Positions 45,779 through 57,200 of a stretch of 64,000 nucleotides of DNA are shown in pieces (the stretch's first letter is position 1; each line of letters opens with the position of its first letter). The translations under genes were made by a program, and so were the position numbers. The notes beneath the pieces are model-generated. The model worked only from the letters and a program-made list of their open reading frames with translations. It had not been told where the DNA came from and made no database searches. The DNA lies in contig JAWQEG010000365.1 in NCBI GenBank assembly GCA_033782935.1, forward strand, positions 372,001 through 436,000, written 5' to 3'. The stretch is from Petrolisthes cinctipes (Eukaryota > Arthropoda > Malacostraca > Decapoda > Porcellanidae).

Positions 45779-46775
45779 TTATTGGTATAGTGAAACCAGC
45801 ACAGCTGGATTGCTATAGAATACGCCCCTTCACAAGCCCAGGCCCCGTATAGGCATAATCTGGGTTGGAAGGGTCAATTCCGTGACGTTCATCAGAAGTA
45901 AATAAAATTCAAATCTGGCGCTCTACTGATAGTGGAGCCACCTGGTGGTGGCGCGGTGAGGTATTAAGCTCCTCCTCCGCTGAATACCGCTCGACCACTC
46001 TGTCGCGGAACACGTCTCAATCAACATCCACGCTCCTCGCTGCTACGCTATGGTATTGTGTCACGTGTTCCTGCTATTGTTTCTTTTGTGTTCTAGTGGC
46101 TAGCCTGCTTTGCAGATGTATTGTGTGTGTATTCTAGGAGGGTTTTAGGTGTTTGTGGGGGTTTTTCTTCTTTAGGACTGAGTTCTCTTTTCCTTAGCGA
46201 AGGGGGGCTTTTCAGCCCCTTTGTTCGGAGTTTTTCTCCGTCATTCCACCCTTTAACCTTTCCTCCTGCCACTAGTACATTCTTCGTGTGTATTTTATCG
46301 GGGTTTCTGGGGTTTTTTAGCGAGGTTAGTGGCGCCACGTGGGACTTCACCTTCCCACGTGGTGAGCGCATGGGGTCTTTGCAGCCCTTCCTCTTGCCTT
46401 CCCCGATTATTATGTGTCCCCTTTCGGTAAAGGGGAGTGAGAATTGTGCCCTGGTTCTCTCTTCCTCTCCCGGGCGGGGGTTTTTTATGTAATTTTTGGT
46501 GTTTTTCCAATATTTTTAGCCTGGAGTGTTCCTTCTCAGGCTACCGGGTCACCTCCTCCCCCTCCTTCTGGATCCTTCTGTCCGGGGGGGCCTCTTTTAC
46601 CCGCTCCATGTTGCGGGCTGTTTTGGTTTTACGGGGTTTTTCCCTGGTCGGGTGTGGCGAGTTTGGGGGGTCGTGTCCTGGTCCCCGGGTGCAGCGGGCG
46701 TGTCCCGCGCTACTTTCCTTCGGGGAAGATGGGTTTCCATGTCTTCTGTGTTCCAGTGTTTGCACGTGTTAACCC

Positions 46776-49173
46776 ATGTTTGTGTATTCTTTTCTCCCTC
46801 AGCCTACTCGTGCCCTTTGTGCTGCTTCGGTGTGTACCGTGCGGGTCTCTCCTGACGGACACCTGCACTGTTCGCCTCACGCACCCTGCTTCACTCCCTT
46901 GGGTTACGACCCTTTGGCGTGTGGTGTGTGCCGCCCCTGGGCTGAGTTGTGTCGGGTTACCTCCCCTTCTGCCTGCTCCAAGCTCCCCGCCCTTGCTTCT
47001 CTTCGTATGGCGTGGACGAGGGCTAGGAGAATGGCCCACAAACGAGACGGTTCTTCTTTGGCGTGGGTGGACCCGATTTTGGGAGCGGACCTGGGTTTAT
47101 TCAGGACCCGTTACCCTTCTTCCTGTCTCTCGGAGTCTCAGGGGCTAGAACCTCCTGAGGCCCGAGAGATTGAGCCTCCTTCCCTAGACGGTACTACGAC
47201 TCCTTCTCGGGGCTTAGCCCCCCGGGAAACGAGCGAGTCTGTCGCGCTGGTTCCCCCGACTACCTCACCGGTACAAGGGCCCAGCAGGGAACCCCCAGCT
47301 TCACCTCCTGCTAGAGCTGGCTCCTCAGGCCTCTCTAGAGGACGCAAGCGTTCAGCAAAAAGGTCCCGCCACTCCAGGAAGTCCCGTGCTCATCGCCGTT
47401 CTCCTTCCTCCTCTTCTTCGTCGTCCTCTTCCTCTTCTTCGTCGTCGGGGAGCTCTCCTTCGCCCGCCCGCAAATCCCGCAAGGGTAAGCAGGGGGGGGA
47501 CAGCCCCTCGTCGAGGAAGATAGTTAAGATCTTCCACACCCTTATTCCTCACGCTTTTCCTGGGGCGTCCATCGCACAGCCTCCGGCTGTCGCTCCGGAA
47601 CCCGCTCTTTTTCCCCCGCCTCCCGCTGCTGCTCCCGTCGAGGGCGCGAGTCCTCCCGGGGATGTGGGAGTCCTTTTCGTTCCTCCCGTTTCCCCGGGAC
47701 TCGAGTCTCCGTCGGGGGACGTAGCTGAGGAGTTGGTTACCTCCGCACCTCCGTCCCCGTCTCCCCCTCCTTCGGGAGACGGATACCTTCCCTACTCTTG
47801 GTCTCTTCTCCCTCCTACATGGACCCACTCTTCGGAGGAGGGCAGACTGGTGGCTTGGTCTCCGGACACGGCTCAACCAGACGTGTGGACCCGGAGGGAT
47901 GACGTCCTGGTGAAGTGGGGGGCGGATGAGAAGGGCGACGCTATTCCCTTCTACAAGGTCCGTCCTATCTCAGCGCCCGTACCCACTTCATCGAGGGTGT
48001 TCTCTGCGGCGACCCTGGACGCGATGGGTTTTCTGGTGGAGTACAGCCAGCTGCACTTGTCCGGGGCTTGGAGGATTGACCGCTCCCACGGGAACACGGC
48101 GCTCCTCCTTTCCCCGGACGCGTACTTCCCAGGGGATAAGGGCGAAGGGGACCTGGACATTCCAGCCCTTCTCCTTAAGTCCCTGGACCACCAGAGAAAC
48201 AACGCGCCCAGGAAGCCCCCTCCTCCGTCTTTCCCCGTCATCCTCCCTCATTCCCGTGCCCCCCCGGGCTTGAGGGAATGCCTGTGTAAGACGGAGAAGG
48301 AGCCCCCGGTCCCCTATCAGCTGAAGGAGCCCAATGGCAAGTTGCGACAGGCGGAGTCTGCTACCCGTCTAGAGTTGGCCCACACCATCTCCACGGGGGC
48401 AGCCGCCTCTTTGATCAGGGACTGCCTCAACGCCCTCACCAACTCCTACCACCAGATGTCGGGTGTACAGCTGGCGTGAGTACCTTACTCGTGTGTCATG
48501 TTAATTAGGGATACTGGGTAGAGGGTCTCTCTGTTACTCCCGGGTACTTATCCCCGGGTTCGCTCGGTTTTTTCCTTGTTTACCCCTTACAGTGACACCC
48601 TCTCTTCCATGGCCACTGTGATGGAGGGCGTGGCGGCGATGGCGACCCACTTCATGCTGGAGGAGGCGAAGGCCTTCGCCGAGGCGAGACTGGCAGCCCG
48701 CCAGGCAGCGGCTAAATCTGCGCCGGAGATGGCACAGAGGGGAGTGGTGCGAGCTGCCCCCCTCTCCCCTGCCCTCTTTGATCAACCGGCGACAGACACA
48801 ATCTTCGCCTCCCTCCCAGCGGTAATCAATTTACCAAAACCCTCCACCTCCAAGTAAGTACCTCTCGTGTTCTTCTTACCCGAGTTTTCACGGGGGTGAA
48901 ATGGAAGGATTTTCGGGTCTACTTTGGTTCCTAATCATTCTGTTTGTCCGTAGGCCACGTGCCCCACAGCCATCCAGAGCAGCCTACCAGCCCCGGAGGC
49001 CCTCCCAGCCCTCCAGACTACCGAGGCCCTCCTATCCCACTCCCCCGAAGGCACACAACAGGCCCTCCCAGAGGGGCCAGCAGCCGTTTCGGGGAAGGGG
49101 ACAGGGCTCCAAGTCCTACTCCAAGCCCAAGTCCTCCTTCAACCACCCCTCCCAGAAGGACCGCTCCACTTGA
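46776..49173 (+). CDS. DIRS gag-like protein, three apparent exons
   Basis: Exon 1 runs to 48475 (its start is uncertain; MAWTRARRMAHKR at 47007 is a good candidate). Exon 2 is 48593-48853 and exon 3 is 48954-49173 (TGA). Introns 48476-48592 and 48854-48953 have GTGAGT...TTACAG and GTAAGT...CCGTAG borders, and the phases join without stops. The protein has a serine/arginine-rich region (RSAKRSRHSRKSRAHRRSP then a serine run, about 47350-47480), a collinear middle ending YHQMSGVQLA, a helical alanine/glutamate-rich segment in exon 2, and a basic proline/arginine-rich tail in exon 3. Basic tails suit nucleic-acid binding. The upstream CT/G-rich region (46010-46775) is taken as leader. Confidence 0.6.
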
Positions 49174-49231
49174 GGGTCCCACTCTGGGCTGTCTCACAGG
49201 GTGGTCAGCAGCCTGGCCCGCCCACGGCTAG

Positions 49232-51236
49232 GCAGCAAGGATAGTTCGCCAGGGCCTGTCATGGCCCTGGATTACTGTTCCGGTGAGTAACTGTCATCTT
49301 TCCTATTCTGACATATGAATTATGCCTAATCCCGTCCTTGGTTTACCGCTAGGTCAAAATCAGATTTTCCCTTGCGGTCAAAATCTCTGCCTCTCCCGTC
49401 ATTTACCCTCCAACCACCCCCGGGTCCCTCGGGCCCAGGGGGATTAGGATTAACGGTACTCTCACTGACACCTGTCTCTTCCCGTTACAGCCACTACGTC
49501 TACCTCCTGCCTCAACCAAAGTGTCACTTTCGGTCGTCCCGCATGTGTTAGAAATGCGGGAAAAAGGGGTAGTGGAGCGGGCGACGGGAAGGGTCTTTCT
49601 TTCTCGTTTATTCACGGTCCCCAAAAAGGACCAGGGAAAAACGAGATTGGTGATGGACATGAGCAAGCTAAACAAATTCGTGAAAACATTACATTTCAGG
49701 ATGGTTTCGGTTGCTCAGGTCCGCACAGTTCTGAGGAAGGGAGACTGGTTAGCATCCCTGGATCTCAAGGATGCGTACTGGCACGTCCCGATCCACCCCA
49801 GGTTTCGCCGTTTTCTGGCCTTCCAGGTGGGGACCGAGACGTTCCAGTTTACCAGGCTCCCTTTCGGTCTTTCTCTAGCTCCGCGAGTCTTCACAAAGCT
49901 CGTGAGGGTGGTGGCATCCCGTCTGGCAGAGGCGGGCGTTCCCACCCTCATGTACCTGGACGATTGGTTGCTTCACGCCCCTTCCAAGGAGCAGGTAGCA
50001 AACAACGTCCGGGTAGCGAGGGGAGTGCTAGAGGAAATGGGGTTCCTTTTGAACATCCCCAAGTCCTCTCTCACCCCCACTCGCAAGCTGTGTTGGCTAG
50101 GAATAGAGTGGGACTCTCTTTCTGCCACCCTCTCTCTCGCTCCAGACAACGCCCGCCGGACCCTCCGCCACGTCCGCCAGGTGCATTTTTCCCGTACTTT
50201 CTCTCGCCGCCAGTGGGAATCATTGCTCGGGTCCCTAAATTTCGCGGCCCCTGCAATGCCTCTGGGACGACTGAAACACAGGAGGCTGACGAGGGAGGTA
50301 AACCTCCACCTGTCCCCCGCACACAGGGACCTTCCCAGGCAAGTGTCCCCCTCTCTCCACCGCCTCCTTCGCCCCTGCGTCAGCGGGTCCCCTGGGTGTT
50401 CCCTCCCCCGGGGATCACGGTGGCGACAGACGCATCGGACGTAGGCTGGGGATACCAGTCTTGCCTGGGACATCAACGTTGCGGGGGATGGAAGGAAGGG
50501 GAAAGGCTACTGCACATCAACGCCCGGGGTAGCGAAAGAATGGCTCAACAGACACCCTCAGTTTGCCAGGATAGGCGTCCGCTTCGATATGGACAACGTT
50601 GCGGCCGTGCAGTGCCTATAGAAACAGGGCACCGCACGGTCGGAAATTCTCCTGTCCCTGTCAGAACAGATTTTCGCAATAGCGGCCAAGAGGGACATTC
50701 ACCTCTCGGCCCGCTACGTGCCAGGGCGGGAGAACGATTGGGCGGACGCCCTATCCAGGTTCAGGGGGACGTCAGTCGAGTGGCAACTGCGTCCCCTTGT
50801 GTTCGAGTCTCTCTGCCTTCGCTACGGGACACCGGAGGTGGACCTATTCGCCTCCCCATCCACGGCCCTACTCCCTCTGTTCCTGACATTCTCATCCAGA
50901 ACAGAGGCGGGAGGCCCGGACGCCTTCACAGAGGACTGGAACAGGTGGGGGCATCTCTACCTCTTCCCACCCCCAGCCACTTCAGTCCTCCTGAAGGCGA
51001 TCCTCAAGCTGCGCACGTTCAGGGGGAGGGTTCTCCTCATAGCCCCCCTCTGGCCAGCACAGCCGTGGTTCGGAGAGTTGTCCCGGTGGTGCCCTCATCC
51101 CCTTCAGTTGGGATCGGCGTGCCTCTCCAGCACCCTGTCTGCACCACTCCAAGCGTCACTGAAACTACACGTTTGGAGTTTCTACGGGGAGTCCTCAGCA
51201 AAAGGTTCACTAAGGAGACAGTGGACAAGATGTTGA
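49232..51236 (+). pseudogene. DIRS reverse transcriptase and RNase H
   Basis: A short exon (to 49282) reads IVRQGLSWPWITVP. An apparent intron 49283-49490 (GTGAGT...TTACAG) joins it to PLRLPPASTKVSLSV. The reverse transcriptase follows with FTVPKKDQGKTRLVMDMSKL, SLDLKDAYWHVPI, LPFGLSLAPRVFTK and catalytic YLDDW near 49950-49965. RNase H has TVATDASDVGWG (50419-50455) and ENDWADALSRF (50730-50763). The region after it reads EVDLFASPSTALLP and VLLIAPLWPAQPWF. Frameshifts lie near 50385 and between 50490 and 50650, so the copy is not intact. The in-frame TAG at 49229-49231 separates it from the upstream gag overlap. Confidence 0.85.
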
Positions 51237-52938
51237 GGGCTCATCGTCAGTCGTCAGTGCGACAATACGAATCGTGCTGGAAAAGATTCCAGGACTTCTT
51301 GCGAAGACACCCCTCCATGGTCATCTCGGAGGACACAGTCCTGGAATTCCTCACGTGGCTCGCCGATTCCACCAACAGGGCCCCGGCGACGGTGCTTGCG
51401 CATCACGCAGCCCTGTCTGATCCCCTCCTCCTGGGTTTTAACATTAAGGTTTCGGAGAGGCCTCTCTCTCTCCTGAGGATGGGGATTCGGGCGGGGACCG
51501 CACCTCACCGGGCCCAGACGCCCTCCTGGTCCCTTCACCGCGTCCTTTCCTACCTGACCTTCGAGGGGGTCCCTCTGGAGGTTTGTCACCTCCTCCAGAA
51601 AGCTCTCTTCCTGCTCGCCTTAGCTACAGGGTACAGGGCATCTCAGTTGGCAGCCCTGACCCGTCACACAGCCTTTTCTTCCATAACCCCTAACCTTACT
51701 TCCTTAACCCCTCCGGGACGGGCCAAGAATGGAAATACGTACTGTGGTTCTGGGTTCAATACTAATTTTTTACCCTGCCTGTCCGGGTATTTCCCGGAAA
51801 ATCACTCTACTTCTCTTACTCCCTACGTCTAAACTACAATACTGAACAACTTAAATTTGATTGTGTACTCACCATCAACTCCTCCTCTTTCCATTAAAAC
51901 CAACCCCAGCTCTCTAGGACACTCCATTGCCGAGAAATCAAGTGAGGAATGGAGGTCACTTTTCCCGTGAGAGCGAGGCTGCGTTCGCTTTGTGAGCGTG
52001 GCTGTGACTCAATCTAGCTGGTTGCACCCGCGGAGTGGAGGTTACAGGAGCGGGTGCGCCCGGCAGCGCGGTAGGATGCACCGAATCGAACGAGCCCGTA
52101 TTTTCTTCACTACGCCCAGCCATTGTCACGGTCAAGCACACACTGATTGAATGTGGGGATGAAAAGGTCTGGTGGTGAAGTATAGCCAGATCAAAAAAAA
52201 TCCCGACAAATTTGGCGTTTTTCCCCATAAATTACCAAAAGCGGGATTTCCCGCTGCCCGGACTCTGTCGACAGAGCGGGATTTCCCGCTGCCCGGCCTC
52301 TGTCGACCGAGCGGGAAATCCCGCTGCCCGGACTCTGGGGGTTAACCATCTCCCCCTCTCCTGCTTTTCTAGCTAAGAACGAGCAGGCTGACGACAGAAT
52401 TGGCCCTCTCGCAGTACCCTCGTTCCTGAGGGATGGAAATTTCCACCCCCTCTGCCCAGTCCACGCCTTTGTAGCATACGTGGAGGCGACGAGAGGGGCT
52501 TCTCCGGACCACCTCTTCTACAACTCTAGGTCCGGTAACCCTCTCTTCCCTAGGTCAATCGCTCGCCTTCTCTGCCGAGTGATAGAGAACGGGGATCCCG
52601 GACACGCCCCGAGGGCTCACAGCGTTAGGGGCGTGGCCGCCTCCCGCGCCTTCCTCAGGACTCACTCGGTGGAGAAGGTCAGGGATTTGGGGGGCTGGGC
52701 TTCCACTTCCTCCTTCAGGACGAGGTACCTGTTCCACTCGCTCTCCCCTACCCCCTGTGTGGCTATGGGTACTCCACCTTCTATTCCCCAGGGTCCCCGC
52801 GGGAGACACATGGGGGGGGAGGGACCGCCCGAAGAGAAAAGGTCGGGTGACTTAAGTCCCGTCACTATCATCCCATACCTCATCCACATCTTGTACAGCT
52901 TCATGCTCATCCCCATTCTTTACGTGTACATATGGTGA
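51170..52938 (+). pseudogene. DIRS tyrosine recombinase, split by a MITE
   Basis: The N-terminal half (51170-51707) has a core-binding domain (SVRQYESCWKRFQDFLRR, VLEFLTWLAD). The catalytic arginine lies in ATGYRASQLAAL. After the TTAA-flanked insertion the frame resumes at 52346 and carries the remaining catalytic blocks: AHSVRGVAASRAF (histidine and arginine), LGGWAS (tryptophan) and FRTRYLF (tyrosine). All expected R-H-R-W-Y positions are visible. The enzyme would integrate circular element DNA without staggered cuts, matching the lack of a target-site duplication. Confidence 0.85.
51708..52341. mobile_element. TTAA-flanked, piggyBac-type non-autonomous element, 634 bp
   Basis: TTAA lies at 51704-51707 and 52342-52345. 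The tips are CCCCTCCGGGACGGG and, inward from the right, CCCCCAGAGTCCGGGCAGC. Removal restores the recombinase reading (TSL then TISPSPAF). A unit of about 37 bp containing GCGGGATTTCCCGCTGCCCG is repeated three times at 52240-52340. No transposase is present. It is nearly the same size as the TTAA element at 13579, but the bodies differ. Confidence 0.82.
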
Positions 52939-53427
52939 GGGAAAAACAAAATAAATTACATTGTTACGGAATTCTTGTGTATTCATTTTCCAAACAATTA
53001 CTTTACTATGATGAGTGACAGGATATATTATTACACAGGATGTCTGGATCCTAGTGTCCTCCTTCATCTCCTCGGGATCACATTACCTGAGCGAGGGCCA
53101 TAGCCCTAACTCAGAGGACTTGAGTAAAAGGGGGGGGGAAGGGGGGGGTTGCCATGGTCACCTCCCCCCTCCTCTCCTAGACCCGAACCCTCAAGTCTGC
53201 CTATAAAGACTTTATGTGTAACAATTCTGGTCTATAACAGAATGGTCTACGGGTATATGGTATAAGCTACTACTACCCCACCACGGCTACTCACCTAGCC
53301 AGTGTCGGGAGGGGCGTTAGCTTCTGCCTCACCGGGCTCGGTTACCTTTCCTGCCCTCTGCTCTCAACCACTCTTAACTAGCACGTGATTGCCTCCACCT
53401 CACCTCCCACCTACCGCATCGCATGCA

Positions 53428-53529
53428 TAGCAATCCAGCTGTGCTGGTTTCACTATACCAATAATAGTGCATTTGTCGCGGCTTCTAGCCGCTTAAATTG
53501 TATTTATTGGTTGTGAAACCAGCACAGCT
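53428..53529. repeat. DIRS internal complementary region
   Basis: Positions 53428-53464 are complementary to the left terminus and 53465-53529 to the right terminus, directly abutting. In DIRS elements this region templates closure of the circular intermediate. Very few mismatches to the termini are visible. Confidence 0.9.
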
Positions 53530-53841
53530 TTGACTGTCCCACCCACCTCCCGATGCGGCAGGCACTCACTTCTTTCTCATTGGAGTGATCGAGCGGTATT
53601 CAGCGGAGGAGGAGCTTAATACCTCACCGCACCACCACCAGGTGGCTCCACTATCAGTACAGCGCCAGATTTGAATTTTATTTACTTCTGATGAACGTCA
53701 CGGAATTAACCCTTCCAACCCAGATTATGCCTATACGGGGCCTGGGCTTGTGAAGGGGCGTATTCTATAGCAATCCAGCTGTGCTGGTTTCACAACCAAT
53801 AAATACAATTTAAGCGGCTTGAAGCCGCGACAAATGCACTA

Positions 53842-54221
53842 ATATAACCACAAATATGCACAACGGAAACAAATAATTAAATAGAATTTCACTCACCAGT
53901 GAATCGTTACTCAAACACATATCTTAACTACTTAAACCTATAAACTTAAACCTATAAACTTAAACCTATAATGCTGTGGACAATCCTGAGTTTACAATAC
54001 GTCAGTCTCACCAGTTGTGGAGCTCCAGGAGAGAGAGGTTACACTGTTGGAGGGAGGAGGCCTACTGCCTAAAACCAAAACTATGCCTACCTGGTAAACT
54101 CAGAGCTCCACGAGCTCTGAGATATGAAACACCAGGTCACACACACAACTACCCCAACCCCAGCTTCACTGACTCTTAAGATTATTAACAATTGTTTATA
54201 CTAAAGACAATGGTCGTAACA
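53842..54221 (-). repeat. Gypsy 3' LTR, proximal part
   Basis: This 380-bp remainder of the split LTR resumes at ATATAACC exactly where the intact LTR continues. No bases of the LTR were duplicated or lost at the DIRS insertion. Confidence 0.95.
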
Positions 54222-54267
54222 GCCTTCCCCCCATAAGACAAAATTTGGGGTACAAATTTTGTAAAAT

Positions 54268-57200
54268 TTACTTTGGTCGGGACAAATAGTCTGCTAAAAC
54301 ATTAGCAGTACCTTTTATATGATAAACTGATAAATTATAATTTTGGAGATACAAACTCCACCGAGCTAGACGCTGGTTTTTATCACCAAAAGACTTTAAA
54401 TATTTTAAAGGTTTGTGATCAGTGTACACGGTTATGGTTTTACATGGTGTCAGGTAGTAACTGAAGTGTTGCAACGCCAGTATTATTGATAGCAGTTCTT
54501 TCTCTACTGTAGCATAGCGGGTTTGAGCTGGAGTGAATTTCTTACTGTAGTATGCCACAGGATGATCCACACCATCAACATCTTCCTGCAGCAATGCAGA
54601 TCCTGCTGCAAGGTCACTGGCGTCACAAGCTATTTTAAATGGTCTGTAGAAATTAGGAGCCATTAAAACAGGGTATGAGCACAGAACATCTTTCAGACCT
54701 TGAAAAGAATCTTGGCATGCTCGTGACCAAATAAATTTACTGCCCTTCTTCAATAAATTGGTAAGTGGTAAAGCTAAGTCTGCAAAGTTACACACATATC
54801 TCCTATAATATCCTACAGCTCCTAGAAAACGACGCACATGTTGTTTGTTACTTGGAACAGGCATTTTAAAAATTCCTTCACATTTTGCAGTAGGTGGAGC
54901 AAGTGTTCCTAAACCAATAACATGTCCTAAATATAGCAACTGGGCACATACAAATTCAGATTTCTTAAGATTAACCACTAACCCAGCACTATCTAGAGCC
55001 GAGAAGAGAGCATCTAACTGCAGCAAATGATCATCCCAGGTGTCTGAAAATACTACAATATCATCTAGGTATACAACACAGTTGGGGACATCAGCAGTTA
55101 CCTTATTCATCAAGCGTTGGAAAGTTGCAGGGGCATTGGTCAACCCAAAAGGCATTACAGTAAACTTATACATTTTACCCAGGGTTGCAAAACATGATAT
55201 TTCCTGCGCCCGCTTGGTCAGGGGTACTTGCCAAAAGCCGCGTAGACAGTCGATCTTCGTCAGGTACTTTGAGTTTCCTATGGCTTCTACACAGTCGTCG
55301 ATCCTCGGGATTGGAAAGGAGTCTTTCTTTGTGACAGTGTTCACTTTGCGGAAATCAATGTAAAATCGGAGACTGCCATCCTTCTTGGGGACAAGAGTTA
55401 CAGGTGAGCACCACTCACCTTGCGAAGGTTCGATCACACCTAAAGATTCCATATCTGCCAATTCTGACATCATCTGGTTCACTCGGCTGGGATGAACACG
55501 GTAGGGAGCCTGCTTGATGGGGGAAGCTGAACCGATGTCGATGTCATGAGCTACAGCAGTGGTACGACCAGGTTCATTTTTGAATACAGAAGGGTACTTG
55601 TATAGGAGATCTAAAACTTCAGTTTTCTGTGGTTGTTGTAGGTGTTCCAACTTTTCTTGCATAGTGGCTGAGTTGGACTGCCAAGTCTTGACAGATGACA
55701 GTGTGATTGGACTGACGTCTTCTTCCTCTTCATGCTGGCTATCAACAAGGCAAACGTCAGCGGCGCACACAGGAACCGAGGAGTCAGGAGGCGTATCAGG
55801 GGGTTCTCGTGAGTGATACTGCTTGAGAGTGTTGATATGGCATAAGCGTTGGGAACGACGTCTGTCAGGAGTAGATATTATATAATTAGTTGAGCTTATC
55901 TTCTTAATCACTCTGTAAGGGCCACTAAATTTTGCGTGTAAAGGTTGACCCTGTATTGGCAGAAGAAGAAGTACCTCATCACCGGGGTGGAACTCTCTAT
56001 GCCTGGCACGCTTGTCATACCAAGTTTTTGCTTTATCACGTGCCTGCTTAGAGTTATGGGCAGCAACTTCCCAACAACGCAACAATCTTTGCCTGATGTC
56101 ACCTACCATATATAATATACTGATGCTCTCTTCTGGACTATCTAATAACCTCTCCCTAACTATATGTAAAGGTCCTCTGACTTGATGGGCAAATACCAAT
56201 TCATAAGGAGAAAAACCTGTCGATTCATTTGGAGAATCTCTAAGCACAAACAAAAGATAGGGCAGGTCTTCGTCCCAATTAGACTGCAATTGAAGAGCAT
56301 ACTTACGCAAGATTCCCTTCAAGGTCTGGTGGGACCTTTCTACGGCACCTTGAGTCTGTGGATGGTAAGGTGATGAAACAGAATGTTCTATGCCCAATCC
56401 CGCCATGGCTTCCTTGAACACTTTCCCCACAAAATATGATGCCCCATCTGTTTGTACTCGGTACGGTAACCCAAAATGAGAAAAGAAATCCAAAAGAGTA
56501 TTACAGATGGTTCTAGCAGAGATTTTCCTTAAAGCTACTGCATGTAAATACCTAGTTGATACATCAATAATTGTAAATATATATTCATAACCTCTAGCAG
56601 TCTTTGGTAAGGGTCCCACTACATCACACTGGACCGTTACAAATGGCTCAGGCACCTGTGGTATTTTAACAAGAGGAGCTAATGGTATTTTTTTGTTTGG
56701 CTTTCCAACCTGTTGACAGAATTTACAAGTTTTACAATGTCTAGAAACATCTCTCCTCATACCTGGCCAGTAAAACTTCTTAGTGAGCCTGTTAAATGTT
56801 TTTCGAACACCTAAGTGTCCTGAAAAACGTCCGTCATGTGCCAGTTCCAGAAGACCTTGCCTATGACTAGTGGGGACCACTAGCTGTGTAACTGAAGCCC
56901 AAGGTGCATCCTCCTGAGGAAAAAGTGGTGGCAACCAACGACGGTACAGAACGCCATCTTGGACAAAATAATTAGTAGTAGGGCTAGACTCTTCAGGTGG
57001 ACCATATGCTTGCTCTATCCAAGGCTGCAAAGTCTCATCTCCTTGCTGCGCAGCAATAAGTGCTGCCCTTCCAACCATAGGTTTAACTGCGGGAGATTTA
57101 CAATTAGTAGAAACTGAAGCTTGATCAGCAAACAACCCAGAAATATCTAAACACACCTGTTCTTCAGCCAAACTTTCACCACCAGAGCTTCCAGCCTGGT

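Larger units (their letters stand above)
45779..53841 (+). mobile_element. DIRS-type tyrosine-recombinase retroelement, 8063 bp
   Basis: The inverted terminal repeats are about 45779-46001 and 53584-53841. The internal complementary region is 53428-53529. Its first part complements the left tip up to ACCAATAA and its second part complements the right tip from TAGTGCATTT, so it spans the junction of the joined ends (about 53464/53465). There is no target-site duplication. This architecture is diagnostic of DIRS1-group elements, which integrate through a tyrosine recombinase. Gene order is gag, RT/RNase H, recombinase. A 634-bp TTAA-flanked element interrupts the recombinase. Confidence 0.92.

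Noticed and set aside
47300..47880. Minus-strand arginine-rich frame of 174 aa opposite the DIRS gag
   Set aside because: It is a shadow of the serine/proline-rich gag codons in GC-rich sequence. No family motifs are seen.
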